From Trifolium pratense (taxonomy: Eukaryota > Streptophyta > Magnoliopsida > Fabales > Fabaceae): a DNA stretch of 64,000 bases. Positions within the stretch are counted from its first letter, which is position 1. Each line of letters opens with the position of its first letter. A model generated the notes under the pieces. The model was not told the DNA's origin. It saw only the letters and a list, made by a program, of their open reading frames with translations, and made no database searches. The stretch spans positions 34,398,838 through 34,462,837 of the forward strand of contig NC_060059.1 of the NCBI RefSeq assembly GCF_020283565.1. The letters are read 5' to 3'. Of the stretch, positions 50,638 through 63,912 are shown piece by piece. The position numbers were made by a program, and so were the translations under genes.

Positions 50638-53113
50638 ATGAACACTTATTATCATATCATGGGATTGGTGTTGTTGTTCATGGTTTACTTTGTTGTTGGA
50701 ACAACAAAAGCCAAGATAATTAACTGTTCAGAAGATATATCATGTGGAAATCAAGTTATAAAATTCCCTTTCCAAATCAAAAACCAAAATCCAATTTCAC
50801 CTATGTGTGGTGGCTATCCAGGATTTGAGTTAATTTGTTCATCAAACCAAACTATGATTGAACTTCCTCACAAAGTGAAACTCAATGTCAAAAACATTGA
50901 CTACAAACACCAAACTATTCAACTTTCTGATCCACAAGATTGCCTTGACAAACATATTCACAACCTCAATCTTTCAGAATCTCATTTCAACTACTTGAAA
51001 AGTGATTATGATGATTTTGTTGACTATCACTTTTTCAATTGTTCACTTTTGATTAGAAATGAGATAGATTTATATTTGGTTCCTTGTCTAAGTACCTCAA
51101 CCTCTCAAACATATGTTATACCCTCAAGTCGATATTTCGAACAGCTTCCTCTTTCGTTTTGCACCAAAATGTTTAATGTTTCATTCAAACGTTATTCTGA
51201 TTCTATTCGTTTGAGTTGGTCTACGCCTAATTGTAAAGTTTGTGAATCAAAAGGAAACATATGTAGATGGAAGAATACTACTAGTAGTACCAACAAGGAC
51301 ATAGAATGTTTCATCAAAAACAAGAAAGGTAAATTACTTAGCTAGTTATTTGTACTAATTTGATGTGGTAATTCTATTCTTTGCTCATTTCATTTATATA
51401 TATTAATTCAATCTTCAAACTTAGAAAACTAATTTGAAGGTAAGGTTATGGAATTTTATCTAGCTTGCTATTTTATATTGATTTTGAGGTAATTTTATTC
51501 TTTGATCAACTCAATTATATACAATCTTTCAACATATAAAAGCTTATTGAACTGAAGTAGTAGATCTTCTCAATGAATCAAGCTTATGGAATTTTATAGA
51601 GAAGCTGAACAAAAGAATTTCTCAAAAGTCAAATCAAAATGAATTGGATGTTCTACAACTTCTTCAAGTTCTTAGTCAAATCTCAATCGTTAGATTAATC
51701 TAACGGTCAATAGTATTATATCTTGGTTGTTAGATTAATTATGTGACAAGGTTTAGCCGAAGAAAATGCAAAGCATTTGCTGTGATTTCTTAAAAAAAAA
51801 ATCATGATAGTGAGTTTGTAAAAATCATGATAACATTATAATTTTTTTAACTGAATTTTGCTAGTATGATTTTGTAGGTTCGTCAACGGCTCTAGTCAAC
51901 ACAGGTCAGCTTTTAAGTTAAAATTTTCTTTATTTGAATTCTAACCTCTAAGAAAATCATCATTTTTCTTAAATTAGTTTTCATAAATGCAGGGTCAGTT
52001 CTAGGATCGTTGTTTTTTATCTTGCTGACCGGCGCAGTCTACCATATTTATGACTCCTACATTCTGAAGAAAGCAAAACAAGCGATTATAGAAAAGTTTT
52101 TAGAAGATTATAGAGCTCTTAAGCCTACCAGATACTCTTATGTAGAAATTAAGAGAATCACAAATAATTTTAAAGACAAGTTAGGACAAGGAGCCTATGG
52201 AACTGTATATAAAGGGAACATTTCAAAAGAATTTATTGTTGCGGTGAAGATACTAAATTTTTCTCAAGGAAATGGGCAAGATTTCCTCAATGAAGTTGGT
52301 ACAATGGGTAGGATCCACCATGTTAATATTGTTCGATTGATCGGTTTTTGTGCAGACGGCTTTAAAAGAGCTCTTATTTATGAGTTTTTACCAAATGGTT
52401 CTTTACAAAAGTTCATAAATTCACCAGACAACAAGAAAAACTTCCTTGGATGGAAAAAGTTACACGAAATTGCTTTAGGAATAGCTAAAGGAATTGAATA
52501 TCTTCATCAAGGTTGTGATCAACGCATCCTGCATTTCGATATCAAACCACAAAATGTGTTACTTGACCATAATTTTATTCCTAAAATATCTGACTTTGGT
52601 CTAGCTAAATTATGTTCGAGGGATCAAAGCATGGTGTCAATGACCACAGCTAGAGGAACTTTGGGATATATTGCTCCCGAAGTTTTTTCAAGGAACTTTG
52701 GAAACGTGTCTTACAAATCAGATGTTTATAGCTATGGAATGATGTTGCTTGAAACAATAGGAGGGAGGAAGATTACGGAGGACATAGAGGAAAACTCTAG
52801 TCATGTTTACTATCCGGAATGGATTTATAATCTTATAGATGATCAAGAGGAAATGAGAATTCATGTTGATAATGAAGGGGATGAAGAAATTGCAAGAAAA
52901 ATGGGCATTGTGGGACTTTGGTGCATTCAGTGGCATGCTATGGATAGACCATCAATGCAAATGGTGGTTCAGATGTTGGAAGGAGATGTAGACAAAACTC
53001 CAATACCTCCCAATCCTTTTGCTTCTCAATCTAGACAACCTAGGAGAAATGGTGGACTTGCAACTACTAGACAACTAACTCATGAGTTAGATGTAATTGA
53101 AGAGTTAGAATGA
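50638..53113 (+). CDS. LRK10-like (GUB_WAK ectodomain) receptor kinase, non-RD
   Basis: Three exons (50638-51328, 51878-51904, 51993-53113) join in phase to 612 residues. Signal peptide 1 to about 26. The GUB_WAK galacturonan-binding-like domain follows (CSEDISCGNQVIKFPF, GYPGFELICSSN), then the WAK-associated C-terminal Cys region (SWSTPNCKVCESKGNICRW) up to about 230. Membrane segment about 240-262. Kinase: glycine loop GQGAYG 304-309, Lys325, Glu340, HFDIKP 420-425 (Asp422), DFG 440-442, APE 467-469, and a complete C-lobe (MGIVGLWCIQWHAMDRPSMQ). The Arg of HRD is Phe, a non-RD kinase, a class often linked to pattern recognition. The exon layout (ectodomain, tiny linker exon, membrane plus kinase exon) equals that of the gene at 41830. 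Ligand unknown; relatives are the Lr10 rust-resistance-locus kinases. Confidence 0.93.
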
Positions 53114-54240
53114 CCAAAATGTGTACCTCTTTCTAATCCTCAGTATATCTTATACTATAGATGTTGGAATTCAGTGAACACAAATAAGCTAAAAGATAAA
53201 TTGTTATTGTTGTGACCACAAGTACTAGATCACATATCAAAACACTTGATATATATTCTTTCTGTCCTAAAATAAGTTACAATGATTGACTACATGCACT
53301 ATTCACATAATAAACTTTGAATTTATATTTGTTACTAATACATAATTAAAAATGTTGTGTATTGTCAAACGTAAAGTGGTCAACTGCGTCATTTATTTTG
53401 GAACAGGAGACATTACTTTAGTTTGACAGAAACCTTAATGAGACAATAATCACCAAAAGATTTATAAATAGCTTTTGAACCAAAATCAGCCTACTTTCAC
53501 TCACAAACACAGAAATTCCAACATATTGTATGTAACCAAATCTTATATAAAATTTGAACAATGTAGATGTTAACATACTGTCTGTATGTATTTCCAACAA
53601 TCACAATTCAACTTGAAAATCCTAAGAAAATATCTGTCCAGATCCTTTGCAATTGTTATGTCATCCATGGTAAACTAATTACATTCATTGGTATCATCAC
53701 TAAAACAATGGAGTACCAATGTAAAAGAATAACAATAGGCCCCTCAATACGAGGGAAAATAAAAAATAAAATACATAGCCTCAATGCAGAAGTTGAATTT
53801 GTTAATGCACACAAACAATTTGTTGCTACAGCCTTAAACCTTAACCCACAGAGAACAATCTTCAGGTAATGTACAGGCAGGGTATGATGGAATGTTAGTT
53901 CGTCTTTTCAAAGCTTGTTAGACACATCAGCTGCTAATTCAATATTCAATATATTAAGCAAAGCTCGATCAATGTTCTGGGAAAAAATCATGCAATTGCA
54001 CAATTTTTACTCTGTTCTCAACTTCCATCATGTTTAAAAGAGATGTGACTTCCTTGAAATCCAGTCACAAGAAATAATTAGACCTCCAACAAAATCTTGT
54101 TAACCTCCAAATTTTGGGTTTGGAGCCCTCTCATCATATGGGAAAAGGGAAAAAATGAAATAGTCATGTCAGAAAAATGCGGCAAGGCACACTCTTAAAG
54201 TCAAAGTAAATAGGAACACCCATAAAACTCTGTTAGTAGA
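53114..54240. other. intergenic region between convergent genes
   Basis: The 3' UTRs of the kinase gene (+) and of the O-fucosyltransferase gene (-) presumably share this space. The open frame at 53567-53869 matches nothing I recognise and is probably chance. Nothing else is seen. Confidence 0.45.
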
Positions 54241-57200
54241 TCAAGTAGCTGATGAAGATTTAGAATCATTGGTTCTATTTGTATGGCACATGCAATCTGG
54301 GCATGGAAAGCTATATATGGAGTCATTAGGCCTTTTGAGCTCAACTGCCTTGGAATCACTGTGTGACCTCATGCTCTGCAATTGACGCTTGAGACTTTTC
54401 CATCTACGAAGAAATCAAATTAGAGTAGGATTATTTCAACAAATACTAAGATAAAATCCTACAAGTGATTTTCAAATAAATTTCATCCCGCACAATCAAT
54501 GGTCACAATAATAATAACAACAACAACAATAATAATCACAATCATATCTTCTAGCCGAAAGAAATAATCGCCTGGGTATTTGCCTTCTATTTGTATTCAT
54601 GTCTCAATGATTATCACAGCAAAATTGAACTGAAAGAAATATATACTACAGTACAGACAATACATACCCAATAGTGGTACTATCGAAGAGTAATGCCAAC
54701 TTGCGTTTATCAGGCTTTATTGTCTTAGAGTGTCCACCATACAAGTATCTCCGGTGGCCCAGTAGAAAATGAGGGAAGTTACCACCCTGAGTTGTGACAA
54801 ACACCTCACTATGAAGACAAGCAGTGTAATCTATGGCAGCCATCCTGGAAGAATAATTCTAGAAGTAACTCAAGTCAAAATTACAGTACCTAATCTTTGG
54901 AGTGCATGAGTGGGATAGAATACTACTCTATACCTTAAATGGGGAAAGTTCCTCCTCAGATGCTAAAGTCTCCTTAGTATGCAAATTTGGAAACATTTCC
55001 CTTAGAGGGGCCATTGTTTTCTCGGCATCATATATTTTTCCAGATGCCAAATAGATGGAGGTGTTCTTTGTAAAACCCATTCCCCTAAGCATAAGGCCAA
55101 CCTGAAGACATAATAAAATATCGACCATGATATAAACAAAGAAACTAGTACAGAGTTATAATATTTGCGGTTTAAAACAGAGTAGCTCACAAAGGCCCAC
55201 TTGTAAGATGAGGAATGTCCCCCACTTATGAACACTTTTTCAAGCCATGTCACACCCAAGTCTGACATTCTACAGATCTATGATAGACCTAACTCAACAC
55301 CACAAAATCGACTTGTAAGGCAAGAGATACAGATACCTCCCAGTCATAAACATTTTTTCAGATCATATAACACCCAATGTGGGACCCTCAACAAATGCAA
55401 AATAGCACTTTCCAGGAAACTTTTAAAGTTCCTAGCTATATTAACAACGTACAAAATTATTCCCTTAAATTGTCTTCCTCTTTGTTAAAATATCTCACCA
55501 CATCAATATTCTTTCATAAAATATGTTAGAGTACCTAGATTATCTCTTAGAGTTAGTTTCCGTATTTCTTTACTCTCGTGGTTTATTTTCTTATTTTATT
55601 GGGATTAAGAGACTAGTATTAGTCTAGACAATTAAGGATTGGTGCTTTTTTGTTGTATATAATATCCATCAATCATTCGCATCATATACAATTTTATTAG
55701 TCTGTGTATTCCAGTTCCTCCTTCCACACCCAATAAAATAAAAACTAACCCAATAACTTCAACACACTTCATACAGACCAGAATAACTGGAAATTTGGGA
55801 AGATAATACCTCTAATGGAGTGAGGGGACACTTCCCATTGATCCTGATTGCTCCAGGACGTATAACTCGTCCAGGTTTTGTAAATTTCCCTTTCCAACCT
55901 CTTTCTCTTGCTGCAACCATGTCATCTCTCTCCTGTTTCCCACCATCGAAAACACAACAAGAGAAAGCAACCATATCCTGCAAATGGGAAGCAAGTAGAA
56001 AGAGATGCAGCAAAGATCAATACAGCCTTCATACTTCAGAACAACACTCATATCTGATCAAACCAACCTCTTCAAAACGAAGATGTATGGAGACATATTT
56101 ACCGCCATTCATTATGCTTTTCTTCCTCATTCTTGCAACCAAAGACTCACTCAGGTTCAATATGGGACTTGAAAATCGTAAAGCCTCGTAATTTGCTAAG
56201 CATCTGAGACGCTGGACAGCAGGAGGAGCATCAAATGACAATCTATTTGCAAAAGGTGAAATCCTTATAACCCTGCACGATTAAATAGGGAAATCTGTAA
56301 ACAGCAAACTAAATAGTTTTCCTCTTGCCAAATTACACCGATATGAGATCACCAACCATTATAGCATAAAATTCATCTGAAAACCAATTACTAGTCTGAA
56401 TTCCACATGCATTGGCAACACATGAATAGTACAATAACTAACTGATAAATGGTGCTATCAATTGATATTACATTATTAGCAAAGATACTTGTGTAATTCA
56501 AAATGTATTTGTGTACCATAAAATATATGAAGCCAACTAAGTTAGGAGAAATTTTAAATTAGCATAAAATAATTGTGTTATATATCCTGCAAGACAAAAG
56601 AGCAACAATAAGTGGTGAATTGATAAATATAAAGGACCAAAGTGCCTAATATTTGTCAATTAAGGGACCAAAGTGAAATATAAAAACTTAAGGGACCAAA
56701 AGTGTAGGGAAAAGGCTACAACATAACACAACACCACAATGTTTGGGACCCCCTTTATTCCAAATACCATGGATAAATACCAATCAGTCTAAACTGTATA
56801 ACTAATCAAAGATCAATGAAATCAAGTAATAGTTTCATACAACATAGATCATAACTCACTGTTCTTCAAGTAACTTTGGGAGTACCACATCTCCGTAATA
56901 CTGAATGGATGACCATGCCTTGATCCTGAAATTGAAAACATTTGTCATGTTGCTGCCAAATCTTTCCATCAGGTACTCAGGAATCTTTTCAACCACCCGT
57001 ACATCATTTTTCAAGGTATTGACAAAATATTCTTCATCAAAAATGTCGCTGAACTTGCTGGAATATTGAAACATGATGAAACAATTTAGTCTTTATAACA
57101 CCTTGATCATCATTGGGATATCTACCAATAAACTCATTAGTCAATACAGCAGTGTAATTTTATAAGAACCATAAAACTTATTGGTGCAGAGCACCCAATC

Positions 57201-60200
57201 ACAGAAATGCAATAGTGGATCATAGAGTGACTAGTAAACTGAAGATATTGGATGCAATGCCAAGATAAATTAATAGGCTTCTCTTTTAATAAAAGATCAA
57301 ATTCAAAGATAGAAAATCGAACATACCTAGGATCTTTCCATATGCTATGATAATGGAAATTTGGGATCACAAGAGTAGCATTAAGATAACCGGCCACAGC
57401 AACAGCATTGCATATCTATAAAGCACAACAATCATTAAGTGAATATGTTGAAAGTAGTACAGAATTTAGCAAGCTTGGAACAAATGTATTAGAAAACTCT
57501 AACCGATATCCTTTGCTGATTTAAGCCTCCATTAGCCTCTACAAAAATGTATCCATTTGATTCAGGAAGGCCTGTGGGATTCATAAGAAATTTACATTAT
57601 TTCAGAGTACAGGAAACTGTCAGAAGTTCAACCACAATTTCCCACATCAAAAAGTAAGCAATAAAGTGCAATAAGATTAATGCAAAGGTATTGCAATAAG
57701 AACAACCCACTTCAAAAGTTAGCCAGTAATTCAATTCATTCATTTCATCAGTATGAATTTGGCTTTCCACAGTCACTATTGTCTGTCTTCACTGCAAACT
57801 ACCCCATCTACAATTTTCATAGTATTCAAAATTCAATTATTTATTGGGATTTCCACTTTTTCCATAACATAAATGACAGCGAATACTCCATATTTAAGGT
57901 TCTTTTGGATGTCGTTGACTTTGTTCATTATTCCTTAAGTAGTCAAGTCAATAAGAAAAAAATTTGCTCTCTATGAAATTTCCCAGGGTGATTTCGTGCA
58001 ACTTTTGCTTTCCAAATTCTTATTCCTTCACTGAATAGAGAAACATTCCACATTGATATATCCCTTTGAAATTCAAAGCCCCCTGTAAGGTTGGCTTAGA
58101 TTGTTTAATTTGACAGTTGTACTTGATAGAATCAATACCAATGCTATGCTAAGTGTTTATAGGCTACGCAAGGCAATTTCACCTGCCATGTGTTATTATG
58201 GCACAAGATAGTTTTCATCTTTTCTTGCATTGATCTGTCACTGTCACAAGTACTTGCGAGACTGTTTGTGAGAGCTTATAAAAACAGCTTATGACATGTC
58301 CATAAGTTGTTTTCAGATTATTTTCATAAGTTGTTCAGGATAGCTTATGGAAATAGGTTATAGCTTATACAAAACAGCTTATAGCTTATACAAAAAAAGA
58401 TTAAATTTGGTCTATGTTTTGTAATAGAAATAACTTACACATAAGCACTTATGCTATAAGCGCTTAATTGAGTTGTTTATCTAAATAGGGCCTTGGTGAA
58501 ATAAGGAAATTCTTCTCTTACAAGAAAACCTAATCAACTGCAGCAGCCTCTTGCATGCTTAGCCTATCCCTTATGGTGCATTTTTTTCTTTTTCAACAGT
58601 CTGGTTATAACTGTAGCATTTTGTGAGCGGAGTAGATTGGGCAGAAGAGAATTTTGTATAAAGGAATTGGAAATTGTCCTGATGAAAAGAAAGAAAGGGA
58701 ACAAAGAAAACAATCCATTTTAAACATTGCAACCTAAAGCAATCCACTTCATTTGCCACAATCACTTGTATAAAATTTTAGAAGTGGAAATTTTAGAAGT
58801 GATAATATCCTTGAAATTCAATAATGTTAGATATGGGGCTTAATGGATTGTAATGTTAACCATCTGTAAACATGTTAGATATGGACCTGTTAAGTCATCT
58901 AAAGATCGCATAATCATTCAATCATTAACTATTCCATTAAACTCTGTATAAAGCTTTGCAATAAAGGGCTCACATATCATACAAATAAGCCTTTATATTT
59001 ATAGAATAGTTCCATCTGTCAGGAATTATGGCTTGATGCCTTTCTCATTGTTATTTCTTGTATATATAGAGGTTACAGTGTTATAAGGTGATTACAATAA
59101 ATAATTACATTTAATGAGAAAAAATCAATTTCTGATTTGTTTTCCTTATTCTGGGAACAAACTAATAAATATAATTAAGAGGACAAGTCAACTCTTTATT
59201 CACACCATCAAAATGCTTGACAATATGCTGTTAAGCTTTTCACAGGTGAGTAATAAGAACTTCCGCAATTGAATTGAAAATAAACCATACAGTTACATCA
59301 CATACAAACACAAATCTAAGAGCATTAAGTTTCTATTTGCCCATAAATCTACTTGGTACGGTTATTAGGTAGACTTCCTTAGTTAGATTTATGCAAGAAG
59401 ATTTTGCAAAGATGACAAAAAAAAAATTACTCAACAAATATATTAGGTCATTTAGGTGATGTTTTGAACTATATATGAATAATCAACAGTAAGCTGAATG
59501 AACGGATTAAGTTTTAGTAACAGTGACGCCAAGATGTACCTATGCATTAGATATTTACTCTAACATGACAAGTCAGTGAAATCAAACAACTCAAATAAGC
59601 ATAACAGAAAAAAAAGAGAGAGAGAAAGAAAATTTTGACCATACTGTGCATCAACTGTAATCAAATCATACCTTCTGTAGATCTGTGTACACATGGTTTC
59701 CATTCACCACCTGTATGTGAACTCCTCCATATTGTTGATATCTGAAAGGAATTTAAATGCTTTGGTCACTAGAAATATGCAAGTTGCCAGAAAAAACAAA
59801 TTGGAAGTAAAAGGTATGAAGGTCAGTGAAGTACTTTGGAAAAAAAAATTAAAAAATGTATAATTCAAATAGATTGAAGTACAAAAAGATGCATGGTCAT
59901 AGCAAAAAATCATACATAGCAAATGATGATAAACAAGAAGCATTATGAAATGAAATATGAACGATTCAAATGATGATCCTTAAATGAGCAGAAAAAAGTA
60001 CAGCCCATAATTTTAGGTTCCAGAAGTCCAGAACTTCGGAATTATGCATAGGAAAACACTACATTAATATATGTATTGGGTCTATTAATTGACAGAGTTA
60101 GAGTTAGTTAGTCAGAATTTGCTGGGACTCAGATAGTTGAAGAGGTAGGCTATGTAGTGTATCAAAAGTAGGAAAGGGTGAGAGAAAGACAAGCCATTCG

Positions 60201-61731
60201 GTTGAGACAATTGAAACCCTAGGAAAAAAAAGTGCAACCTCACGAAGATCTTCTGAAGTGCTTTATGATCTATGATATGGGAAGCTTTTTCCTATTATTT
60301 TATTTCCATAAAGAGGGTTACAAAACAGGTTTTTCTACTGGCTATGGCAAGCAAGTGCATTATCGATTATACCTTTCTATAAAGAGGGTTACAAGAAAGG
60401 TTTTTCTACTGGCTATGGCAACATTATAATTATATCTTACATATAAGAAATGACAAGAGAAATTGTAATCATTTTTCTTCTACTTGACCTCACATTTTAC
60501 TATATAGTACAGCACTAATCGATCCCAACCCATCAAACAATTTGACCGGAAAAATTTCATTACAAAGCTTAAAAGCTTCACTTCCATTAGCAAGCCATCC
60601 GAACTCAACCAAAACTCATAGAAACACAGAAAGTAAATAAATAACATGGCATAAACAACTACTAGTTGACATGTAAAACAAAAAGTCTAGTATATTAAAC
60701 CCATATATAAACATATAAATTGCACATTAGATCATGGTAGTGTTGTTAAATATCGGGTCACAATATAGCGGAATGTGAAGAAAACATTATTGTTCTGCAA
60801 TACGCTATTTAGTACAAAATGTTGTCAAATAATGGCTAGAGTGTCGTTTAGCGGAATTCAAACAAACCGCTATTTACAACACACTCATCAGACAAAGATT
60901 TGATCCAGTAGAGCTCTAACATAAAATCCAAAACTAGAAGAAATACATTAAGCATATATTAAGATCCCAATCACAATGGGACCTTTTGGATTAGCTTATT
61001 TTTGAGCTTATGCAAAACAACTATGCAAATAAATGAGGTTTTATGTTAATTTATAAGTTGCTACTAATAAAAATTGTATTTTTATAAGCTATTTTATCAT
61101 AAACTACCGGACAAACTTATAATAATACATAAAAAATTAGTTATTTGCATAAGCTGTTTTGCATAAGCTAATCCAAACAGGCCCAAAATCCTTAACATTC
61201 AAATTTAACAGAAATCAGATAAAATAACAAAATTTCATCAATCTTAATTAAAGTCTTCTCCTAATACATCACAAAATTTGACACTTGTAATTTGAGATCT
61301 TAGGTAAATAAATAACCAAAAAAATCCAGAAAAAATAAAACAAAATAAAAATAACGAACCGCATCAACAGAAGAATTATCAGCATCCATTTCCGGTAGAA
61401 GTCTAGCGTAAAGTTGAGGACTACGATAAACAGAGCCAGGAGCAGGACGATGCGTAATGATAGGAACAATATCGAACGAGAAAGTACCGAAGTAAAGGAT
61501 CATACCAGAGATATAAATAAGAGGTGCAAAAAGGAAAACACCTTGACGACGAAGGAGAACGGAGAGAAAAATCCAAGCGAGTCGTTGAGCGAAGGTTCGA
61601 GGAGCCGGTTGAGCCGGAGAGAACCGGCCGGTTTTGGTGCGAATGTGACGGAGACGAGGTGAACGGCGGGGTGAGGCGGGAGGTGAAGGTGTTGTATGGC
61701 CACTTGACGGGAGACGGTTGTAAGGGTGCAT
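54241..61731 (-). CDS. O-fucosyltransferase family protein (plant GDP-fucose O-FucT domain)
   Basis: Ten exons: 61731-61360, 59741-59672, 57571-57504, 57415-57327, 57057-56860, 56272-56068, 55977-55810, 55101-54934, 54858-54668, 54403-54241. All phases fit and give 563 residues. The N-terminus is Pro/Arg-rich and cytosolic, followed by one membrane anchor (about 64-84), the layout of a Golgi type II protein. The luminal O-FucT domain starts at [20 protein letters not shown] and continues with [20 protein letters not shown]. It has the [14 protein letters not shown] motif (His329, Arg331, Glu333), expected to contact GDP-sugar, and ends in [20 protein letters not shown]. Family members act on cell-wall or glycoprotein substrates, and the acceptor is not predictable from sequence. 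Long introns hold MITEs and a duplicated segment. Confidence 0.93.
58262..58493. mobile_element. degenerate MITE in O-fucosyltransferase intron 2
   Basis: ACTGTTTGTGAGAGCTTATA at the left is mirrored loosely by TATCTAAATAGGGCCT at the right. The interior repeats AGCTTATA and CATAAG words in both orientations. It is related in style to the MITE family at 60977 but distinct. Confidence 0.45.
60306..60421 (+). repeat. 45-bp direct repeat in O-fucosyltransferase intron 1
   Basis: CATAAAGAGGGTTACAA ... GGTTTTTCTACTGGCTATGG is present at about 60306-60349 and again, with few changes, at about 60378-60421, with an offset of 72 bp. Confidence 0.85.
60977..61184. mobile_element. 208-bp MITE (family also at 21423 and 63701)
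   Basis: The ends TTTTGGATTAGCTTATTTTT and the complement of GCATAAGCTAATCCAAA are inverted copies, with GGGACC/GGCCCA outermost. It lies in intron 1 of the O-fucosyltransferase gene. Confidence 0.75.
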
Positions 61732-61930
61732 TTGGTGATTGAATGGAGCGAGGTTACATGATAGTTATGGTGGGTGTGCGGGTTTTTTTTTTGTTTGTTT
61801 TGTCTCTGGCCCGGTTTTTTGGAGATGTGGACGGAACTGGAGTTTTTTTTTTTTTTCTATTTCTGAGAGTGGGGATGGGTGAATGAATTGGAAACGATGA
61901 AGAAAAAATATTGAAAAGAAAAGTATCTGT

Positions 61931-61953
61931 GAGAGAGAGAGAGAGAGAGAGAG
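61931..61953. repeat. GA dinucleotide tract in the 5' leader or promoter of the O-fucosyltransferase gene
   Basis: An uninterrupted GA run (CT on the gene's strand) about 200 bp upstream of the ATG. CT/GA tracts are common near plant transcription starts. Confidence 0.7.
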
Positions 61954-62029
61954 TGCTGTGCTGGAGAGTAGAGAGAGAAACAAAAGAGAAAACGCACGTG
62001 ATGAGGAAGTGGGGCGTGAATGACTCATG

Positions 62030-63700
62030 ATGAATAATGCTAATGGTTTAATTTTCCTAATTATTGGATTTATTTATGTTAAGTGCATATTTTAGGCAAA
62101 TTTGCATATGGAAATTATTTATTTTAATTTTTTTCATCATCGGTATTCGATATACTAGATTGTCTAATTTGGTTCAGGATCAGTTGTGACATCAAGTGAT
62201 TTCAGTCTTATCCCGATTATGATTACGAGATAGAAGAATCATATAATACTTTTTTTTATCGTATCTCTTTTTTTTTTTTTAAAATAACAAAATGATATTT
62301 ATTCATTCAAATTGATAGAATACATCAAATACAATCACGTAATTAACATGGCTGAAAACGTAAAGGACGAATCTGCGAACAATTTTGTTTATCATATGCT
62401 ATGTTTAATAGTACTAAATTTTGAAATTATGAAATAGTTTATAGTTTAGGTGAGCACTCCGGTACACATATTATGTGGATGTGTACCGGTACATCGTTAA
62501 TGTGTATAATTTTAATTGGTCCACATATAATGATAATTTAACAAGTCATTTTAAAGACTTCTTTAAATAGAAGTTTTCTAAATTACTCTTTTAATTTACA
62601 AAAATTTCAAATTGGGGATTATTGTAATTTAGAATCCTTAAAACATGTTTCAATAATTTCAAAAGAAAGTGAAAATTCTTTAAACATGTCTCTTTCTCTC
62701 TCTCTCTCTCGTGTCTTTGTTCTCCTTTCTTTAATTTTGGATACTTATTTTTAGGGTTTTAATATGCGTATATTTTTTTTTTACATCAATTTCTTTTCTT
62801 TTTTTTTGAAAGTATAGCACCCTAATGCCTTTCTTTAAGAACAAAAAATTCTAATGTCTTTCTTTCAATTTCTCATAAAGTTCATATTTTTTTCATATCT
62901 CAATTTTGTGGTTTTTCAATTTTTGGGTGTTGGATTTTTTTGTTTTAGGTTATTAGGGTTCATAGAAAATTGTCGTTATTTTTGTTTTTGCTAATGGGGT
63001 TACGGTGAAACACAAAACTGAAGAATTTTGGAACCGAAAATTAGAGAGAATAGAAATGTCATGATAAATTTGAAGTGGGCAAGTGGCTTGGTTTTTAAGA
63101 CAAAAATTTGAGAATAGAAACCGTATAATTTGTCATGATAATGCATTTTCTTCACTACACTCTATTTTGCTGTGTGAATTTGTATGACTGATACCATGAT
63201 TATATATTGAACGGTTGCATTTATGAAGAAAATAAAAGTTAAAAGATGTTGTTAATTTTTATTTAGAAGGGTAGTATTTCTAAAGAAAAAAATTGAAGAT
63301 GTTATTGATTTTTGCTTAGAATGGTAGTATTTTAAAGAGAGAAAAAATCAAAGTTAAAAGATTTTATTGATTTTTGTTTATTATGCGCGACGGCGGAATG
63401 ACATTAGGGATCTTGTTTTAGTATTAGGTTTATGCTTTATTTATTTTTCTTGACGCAAGGTTTATGCTTTTTAAAAAAAAATATATAAAACAAAACATTA
63501 ATGTAATATAATATAATAACAAACAAATTTAATTTACAAAATTTCATTTGTCTTCTTGGTAAGTTATATATTTTGTTAATTTACGGTCATGGTTCTAATC
63601 CCTCGTGGGACAATTTTTATTTTACTTTTTTAAAAATAAATTTTTAATAAATTATTTTTGAGCTTATAAAAAATAACTTTTTGCAAATAAATAATGATTA
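62030..63700. other. promoter side of the O-fucosyltransferase gene and gene-free tail
   Basis: No open reading frame of note. At 62257-62400 a T run followed by AAATGATATTTATTCATTCA, read on the - strand, looks like the 3' end and poly(A) tail of another decayed LINE. At 62452-62495 a palindromic stretch (GGTACACATATTATGTGGAT then GTGTACCGGTAC) resembles a MITE end. Both are tentative. The rest is AT-rich with CT repeats at 62693-62712. Confidence 0.35.
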
Positions 63701-63912
63701 AGGGTCCGTTTGAATTGGCTTATTTTTGAGTTTATGCAAGCAGCTTATGCAATTTTTATGTATTATTATAAGTTGTCAAGGTAGTTTATGATAAAATAGC
63801 TTATAAAAATACAATTTTCACTAGTGTGAACTTATAAAATAACATAAAACATAATTTATATTGCATAAGCTGTTTGCATATGCTCAAAAATAAGCTAATT
63901 CAAACGGGACCT
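63701..63912. mobile_element. 212-bp MITE (family also at 21423 and 60977)
   Basis: The ends GGGTCCGTTTGAATTGGCTT and AATAAGCTAATTCAAACGGG-ACCT are inverted copies. The interior has GCAGCTTATGCA and the CACTAGTG motif seen also in the 21423 copy. Confidence 0.75.

Noticed and set aside
55540..55730. Possible solo LTR in O-fucosyltransferase intron 7
   Set aside because: The wording (TGTTAGAGTACCTAG ... TATAATATCCATCAATCATT) is LTR-like, but without a primer site, duplication or partner it cannot be supported.
60070..60230. LTR-like stretch in O-fucosyltransferase intron 1
   Set aside because: Some Copia-LTR-like words (GTTAGAGTTAGTTAGTCAG) are present, but there are no termini, primer site or coding remnants to confirm it.
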